A DNA stretch of 64,000 nt from Sporobacter sp942492735. Lineage in GTDB: Bacteria > Bacillota > Clostridia > Oscillospirales > Oscillospiraceae. Position numbers and translations under genes: made by a program. The notes below the pieces were generated by a model. It was given only the letters and a program-made list of their open reading frames with translations, made no database searches and was not told where the DNA came from. Positions 60,952-64,000 of this stretch are shown piece by piece (the first letter of the stretch is position 1; each line of letters begins with the position of its first letter). The stretch is taken from the NCBI GenBank assembly GCA_942492735.1, contig OW818648.1, positions 1,736,001 through 1,800,000 on the forward strand, read 5' to 3'.

Positions 60952-61000
60952 CGAGCCCTTTCTGTCACAGGCTTTCAGAAAGGGCTCGTTCTCAATTTTT
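60952..61000 (+). terminator. Terminator of the XRE-S24/radical SAM operon
   Basis: CGAGCCCTTTCTG / CAGAAAGGGCTCG, 13 base pairs with an 11-base loop, followed by TTCTCAATTTTT. It lies between convergent genes and may work for the alcohol dehydrogenase too. Confidence 0.85.
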
Positions 61001-61013
61001 ATGTTAGTTCGTT

Positions 61014-62189
61014 TTACCTTGCGGCGCAATAAATAGCGCGGATTTCTTCTGCGCCCAGCACCTTGAACGAGCCGATGGCCCTTGTCCCACGATAGGTGCA
61101 TAAGTCGGTCAGCGCATCAATGTCCGCCGCCGAGTGCGCACCGATGGCCTCCGTCAGGGAGACTGGCATGCCGAGAAAACGAAAATATTGATTCGTCGCC
61201 TCTATACCGACCAGAGCCGCTGCTTCGTCATCATGTTCAAAGACGCGCCAGATGCTGCGTCCGTACTGCGCGAAACGTGGGATATTCTGCTTGTAAACCG
61301 TTTTGGCCCAGGCGCCCCAGACGGCAGATAGGCTTTCCCCGTGGGGAATATCGTATTTGGCCGACAGGGCGTGACCAAGCTGGTGGACAGAAAAATCCTT
61401 TGACTGCCCGAGGCCTGTAAGACCGTTATGGGACAGGCTGCCGGCCCACATCAGCTCCGAACGCGCTTTATAATCCGCTGGGTTGTCCATAACCTCTTTC
61501 CCATACGTTATGACGACGCGCAGCAACGCTTCGGCCAGGCTGTCCGTGACGGCGTTATCGGTACCCTGGGCAAAATAGCGGTCCATCGTGTGCATCATGA
61601 TATCCGTCACGCCGCAGGCAGTCTGCCGCGGCGGCAATGAGACCGTCAGGGCAGGATCCATAATCGTAAATTTCGGACGGTTGAACGGCGTCCCGAGCCC
61701 TCGTTTTTCACCCGAAGCCAGATCGGTGAGCACGGCGGAATCGCTGGTTTCGCTACCGGCCGCCGCGATGGTGGGGATGGCACCGACGGGCAGGGAAGAG
61801 TTGAGCAGCCTTTTCCCGCTAAAAAAATCCCATACCGGGATATCTGGATTACAGAGGCCGTGTGCGACGGCCTTCGCCGTATCGATCACGCTGCCTCCAC
61901 CCAAACCGAGGACAAAGTCGATGCCCTCAGCCTTATAGGTATCAACGAGCTGCTGCGCCAACTGAACGCGCGGGTTCGGCTGTATGCCGCCGACCGCACT
62001 GTACCGAATAGATGCTTCGGACAGCGCCCGGGTGACCTTCTCCAAAAGGCCATTTTTTATGGCGCTGCCGCCTCCGTAGAGAACCAGGACATGGGTTCCG
62101 CCGAATTCTCGGACCTCGCTGCCGGCCAGGCAGATGGTATCGGCGCCGAAAACCACCTTGGTCGGACTCCAATATGAAAAGCTGTTCAA
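61014..62189 (-). CDS. Iron-containing alcohol dehydrogenase (YqhD/BdhA type)
   Basis: 391 residues, the family length. The NAD(P) motif GLGGGSVIDTAKAVA (GGGS at 97-100) and the metal ligands Asp196, His200, His269 and His283 (in TDIMMHTMDR, HQLGHAL and IPHGESLS) are all present, aligning with YqhD. Such enzymes reduce aldehydes to alcohols with NADPH. It is divergent from araR across 151 bases, so it may belong to the same sugar-response neighbourhood, but I see no AraR site there. Confidence 0.92.
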   Translation of the reverse strand: MNSFSYWSPTKVVFGADTICLAGSEVREFGGTHVLVLYGGGSAIKNGLLEKVTRALSEASIRYSAVGGIQPNPRVQLAQQLVDTYKAEGIDFVLGLGGGSVIDTAKAVAHGLCNPDIPVWDFFSGKRLLNSSLPVGAIPTIAAAGSETSDSAVLTDLASGEKRGLGTPFNRPKFTIMDPALTVSLPPRQTACGVTDIMMHTMDRYFAQGTDNAVTDSLAEALLRVVITYGKEVMDNPADYKARSELMWAGSLSHNGLTGLGQSKDFSVHQLGHALSAKYDIPHGESLSAVWGAWAKTVYKQNIPRFAQYGRSIWRVFEHDDEAAALVGIEATNQYFRFLGMPVSLTEAIGAHSAADIDALTDLCTYRGTRAIGSFKVLGAEEIRAIYCAAR

Positions 62190-62340
62190 GTTGCAACACT
62201 CCTTCTTGGATTGACGCTCCCATTATACATGCAATAACACTTCTGGCATAGGAGAATCTGCCTTGAATTTGAATTCCTCTGTTCTTTTTTATCGTTTCGT
62301 GATATAAAGAATGCAACAATATTTGAGCCGGGGGCATGTA

Positions 62341-63387
62341 ATGACGAAGTACGAAAGGCTTGCCGACAAGTTGAGGTCGATGATCATCACCGGCGCCTAC
62401 AGGGCCGGCGATATGATCCCCTCAGAATTTGAACTGGTTGAAACCGAAAAACTCAGCCGTCAGACTGTGCGGCAGGCTCTTGCGCTCCTTGAACGGGAGG
62501 GACGGATTTCGCGGCGGCGCGGTAGCGGATCCGTCGTACTGGACAGTACGGTCAAACGCGAAAAGACGAATAATGTCGCTGTTGTGACAACGTATATCAG
62601 TGAGTATATATTTCCCGATATCCTGCGCGGTATCGAGCAAGTGCTGGCGCAAAGCGGGTATACACCCTTCATTTCCGCCACGTATAACAGGGTGGACAAC
62701 GAGCGCGATATCCTGAATATGCTGCTGACGAAGCCGATCGACGGGATCATCATCGAAGGGACGAAGACGGCGCTCCCGAATCCGAACATCGACCTTTTCC
62801 ACAGCATTAAAAAAGCAAATATCCCGATGGTTTTCATTAACGGCTATTACCCGGATTTCAAGCCGGCTGTTTACGTCGTCGCCGATGACCGGGTCGGGGG
62901 GGCGTCTGCCGTTCAGCTGCTTTTAAGCAAGGGCAGAAAACGCATCGCCGGCATATTCAAAAGCGACGACATTCAGGGGCACCGTCGGTATGCCGGGTAC
63001 ACCGAAGCCCTGCGCGAAGCCAAAATCAGCATCCGGGACGACCATGTGCTCTGGTATACGACAGAGACGAGGGAAAAGCTGATTCAAGCGGCGCTCCCGG
63101 AACTGGTCGGGGATTGTGACGCTGTTGTCTGTTATAACGACGAGGTCGCCATTCAGGTGCTGGATATCCTGAAAGAAAATGCAGTCAGTGTGCCTGAAAC
63201 AGTCGCTGTGGTGTCCTTCGACGGCAGTGTGTTCAGTGCCGTCTCGTCGCCGAAGCTGACAAGCCTCCTGCTGAAAAAGGAAGAAGTGGGGCGCATTGCA
63301 GCCGCAAAGCTCGTGAGCCTCATGAAGGGCTTTGATGAAAAGCCATACGTCATCTCCTGGATTGTTGAGGAAAAAGAAAGCACCTGA
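62341..63387 (+). CDS. araR: AraR-type arabinose repressor (GntR HTH plus LacI-type sugar domain)
   Basis: 348 residues from the ATG at 62341 (GGGGG 7 bases upstream; the open frame from 62311 is not needed). Residues 5-72 form a GntR winged helix (EFELVETEKLSRQTVRQALA, then LLEREGRISRRRGSGSVV). The rest is a LacI-type periplasmic-binding-like domain (NVAVVTTYISEYIFPDILRG; DAVVCYNDEVAIQVLDILKE). This fusion is diagnostic of AraR. A near-perfect AraR operator lies over the promoter of the next gene, which supports the call. Confidence 0.9.
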   Translation: MTKYERLADKLRSMIITGAYRAGDMIPSEFELVETEKLSRQTVRQALALLEREGRISRRRGSGSVVLDSTVKREKTNNVAVVTTYISEYIFPDILRGIEQVLAQSGYTPFISATYNRVDNERDILNMLLTKPIDGIIIEGTKTALPNPNIDLFHSIKKANIPMVFINGYYPDFKPAVYVVADDRVGGASAVQLLLSKGRKRIAGIFKSDDIQGHRRYAGYTEALREAKISIRDDHVLWYTTETREKLIQAALPELVGDCDAVVCYNDEVAIQVLDILKENAVSVPETVAVVSFDGSVFSAVSSPKLTSLLLKKEEVGRIAAAKLVSLMKGFDEKPYVISWIVEEKEST

Positions 63388-63460
63388 AGTAGCTCGGTTA
63401 TCTGCTCGCAATATCTACAAAACAGACTGATATTATTTGGTCAAAGTTTGTGGTTGTAAG

Positions 63461-63507
63461 TTGCAGGAAATTGAGCTATTTTTATAATATGATATGTACG
63501 TACAAGT
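63461..63507 (+). promoter_or_regulatory. Promoter and AraR operator of the sugar kinase gene
   Basis: TTGCAG (63461-63466), 16 bases and TATAAT (63483-63488) make a strong sigma-A promoter. The 16-base site ATATGTACGTACAAGT (63492-63507) covers the start point and matches 11 of 12 fixed positions of the AraR consensus ANTTGTNCGTNCAANT. Two further half sites AGTACAAA follow at 63520-63537. Confidence 0.85.
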
Positions 63508-63568
63508 TAAATACAAAATAGTACAAATTAGTACAAAGTAGGCGACGCGGGCGGAAGGAAGATGAGTA

Positions 63569-64000
63569 TTGCAGGATAAGGAAGGAATAAAGGCCGAAAT
63601 CGAGATCGGTATGACATGTTTGGGACTGGAGCTCGGCAGCACAAGGATAAAAGCCATCCTCATAGACAGCCTTCATCAGCCTGTTGCTTCAGGAATCCAT
63701 GACTGGGAGAACGCGCTAGTTGGCGGCTTTTGGACATATCGCCTGGAAGACATCTGGTCAGGTCTCAGCGACTGCTACGCAAAGCTTTCGGATGATGTCA
63801 GAAGCCAGTACGGCGTGCCGCTGACAAAGCTGGGGGCCATCGGTTTCTCCGGCATGATGCACGGCTATATGGTCTTCGATCGTGAGGAAAACCTCCTAGT
63901 TCCGTTTCGCACCTGGCGCAATACGACGACCGGGAAGGCGAGCGCGGCGCTGACGGCGCTCTTCGGATTCAATATCCCCCAGCGGTGGAGCGTCGCCCAT
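63569..64000 (+). CDS. FGGY-family carbohydrate kinase, probable ribulokinase (3' end cut)
   Basis: The first 144 residues are visible; the gene runs off the right edge. The TTG start has AAGGAAG 7 bases upstream; an ATG at 63611 in the same frame is an alternative. The ATP-binding opening LGLELGSTRIKAILIDSLHQ and the motif IGFSGMMHGYMVFDREENLL, then VPFRTWRNTTTG are FGGY. Clostridia use a non-AraB-type FGGY enzyme (AraK in C. acetobutylicum) as ribulokinase under AraR; the operator upstream makes this the best guess, but xylulokinase-like activity cannot be excluded. Confidence 0.85.
   Translation, partial: MQDKEGIKAEIEIGMTCLGLELGSTRIKAILIDSLHQPVASGIHDWENALVGGFWTYRLEDIWSGLSDCYAKLSDDVRSQYGVPLTKLGAIGFSGMMHGYMVFDREENLLVPFRTWRNTTTGKASAALTALFGFNIPQRWSVAH

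Overview
This window is a motility and chemotaxis locus from a Gram-positive, endospore-lineage Firmicute, most likely a member of Clostridia (Oscillospirales-like). The evidence is the B. subtilis/Clostridia-type gene set (fliY with a CheC domain, cheC/cheD, fliW-csrA, yviE, yvyF, flbD/swrD, ylxF/motE), AGGAGG-type ribosome binding sites, frequent TTG/GTG starts, and the neighbours yloU-fakA and a clostridial araR/FGGY kinase. The genus cannot be fixed from sequence alone.

Region 1 (1-6509), all on the minus strand: the start of a cheW gene, two chemoreceptors with nearly identical 3' halves, then the filament-cap operon fliD-fliS-(fliT-like)-yaaR. Sigma-28 type promoters are visible upstream of the second receptor and of fliD. 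Region 2 (6510-10690), plus strand: a compact chemotaxis operon cheC-cheD-cheY-cheA-cheW closed by a strong terminator. No cheB or cheR is present in the window. Region 3 (10762-17002): an accessory stretch (Asp/Glu racemase family, FMN flavoprotein, DUF4474 protein, metallophosphoesterase, secreted kelch/FN3 protein) whose intergenic gaps hold dispersed palindromic repeats. Region 4 (17003-19145), minus strand: a 671-residue flagellin with a near-consensus sigma-28 promoter and a leader that looks like a two-site CsrA target.

Region 5 (19668-50722), plus strand: about 31 kb of flagellar genes in the order fliF-G-H-I-J-motE-fliK-flgD-flgE-flbD-motA-motB-fliL-fliM-fliY-EAL/HDOD-flgB-flgC-fliE-fliO-fliP-fliQ-fliR-flhB-flhA-pilZ-fliA-flgF-flgG-yvyF-flgM-flgN-flgK-flgL-yviE-fliW-csrA. 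It builds the basal body and export apparatus, then the motor and switch, then the rod and hook, and ends with the sigma-28/FlgM checkpoint and the FliW-CsrA flagellin homeostasis pair, whose expected target is the flagellin leader in region 4. flhF and flhG are missing. A c-di-GMP phosphodiesterase-like gene and a PilZ gene sit inside the operon.

Region 6 (50752-56279): housekeeping and small genes, namely a ferredoxin, an SPL-like radical SAM protein, a small membrane protein, an unknown conserved protein, the fatty-acid kinase pair asp23-fakA, a YbaK/EbsC deacylase and tRNA-Ala(GGC). Region 7 (56281-57984): a structured array of small hairpins, a twice-frameshifted four-helix-bundle (23S IVS type) pseudogene and an AT-rich gene of unknown function; this looks like acquired DNA. 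Region 8 (58087-60988): the most interesting non-flagellar system, an XRE-S24 (LexA-like) repressor with two tandem palindromic operators, co-transcribed with a radical SAM/HhH protein and its DUF4130 partner; this looks like a damage-inducible DNA repair or modification operon. Region 9 (61014-64000): an iron-dependent alcohol dehydrogenase, an AraR-type repressor and the start of an FGGY sugar kinase whose promoter carries a near-consensus AraR operator.
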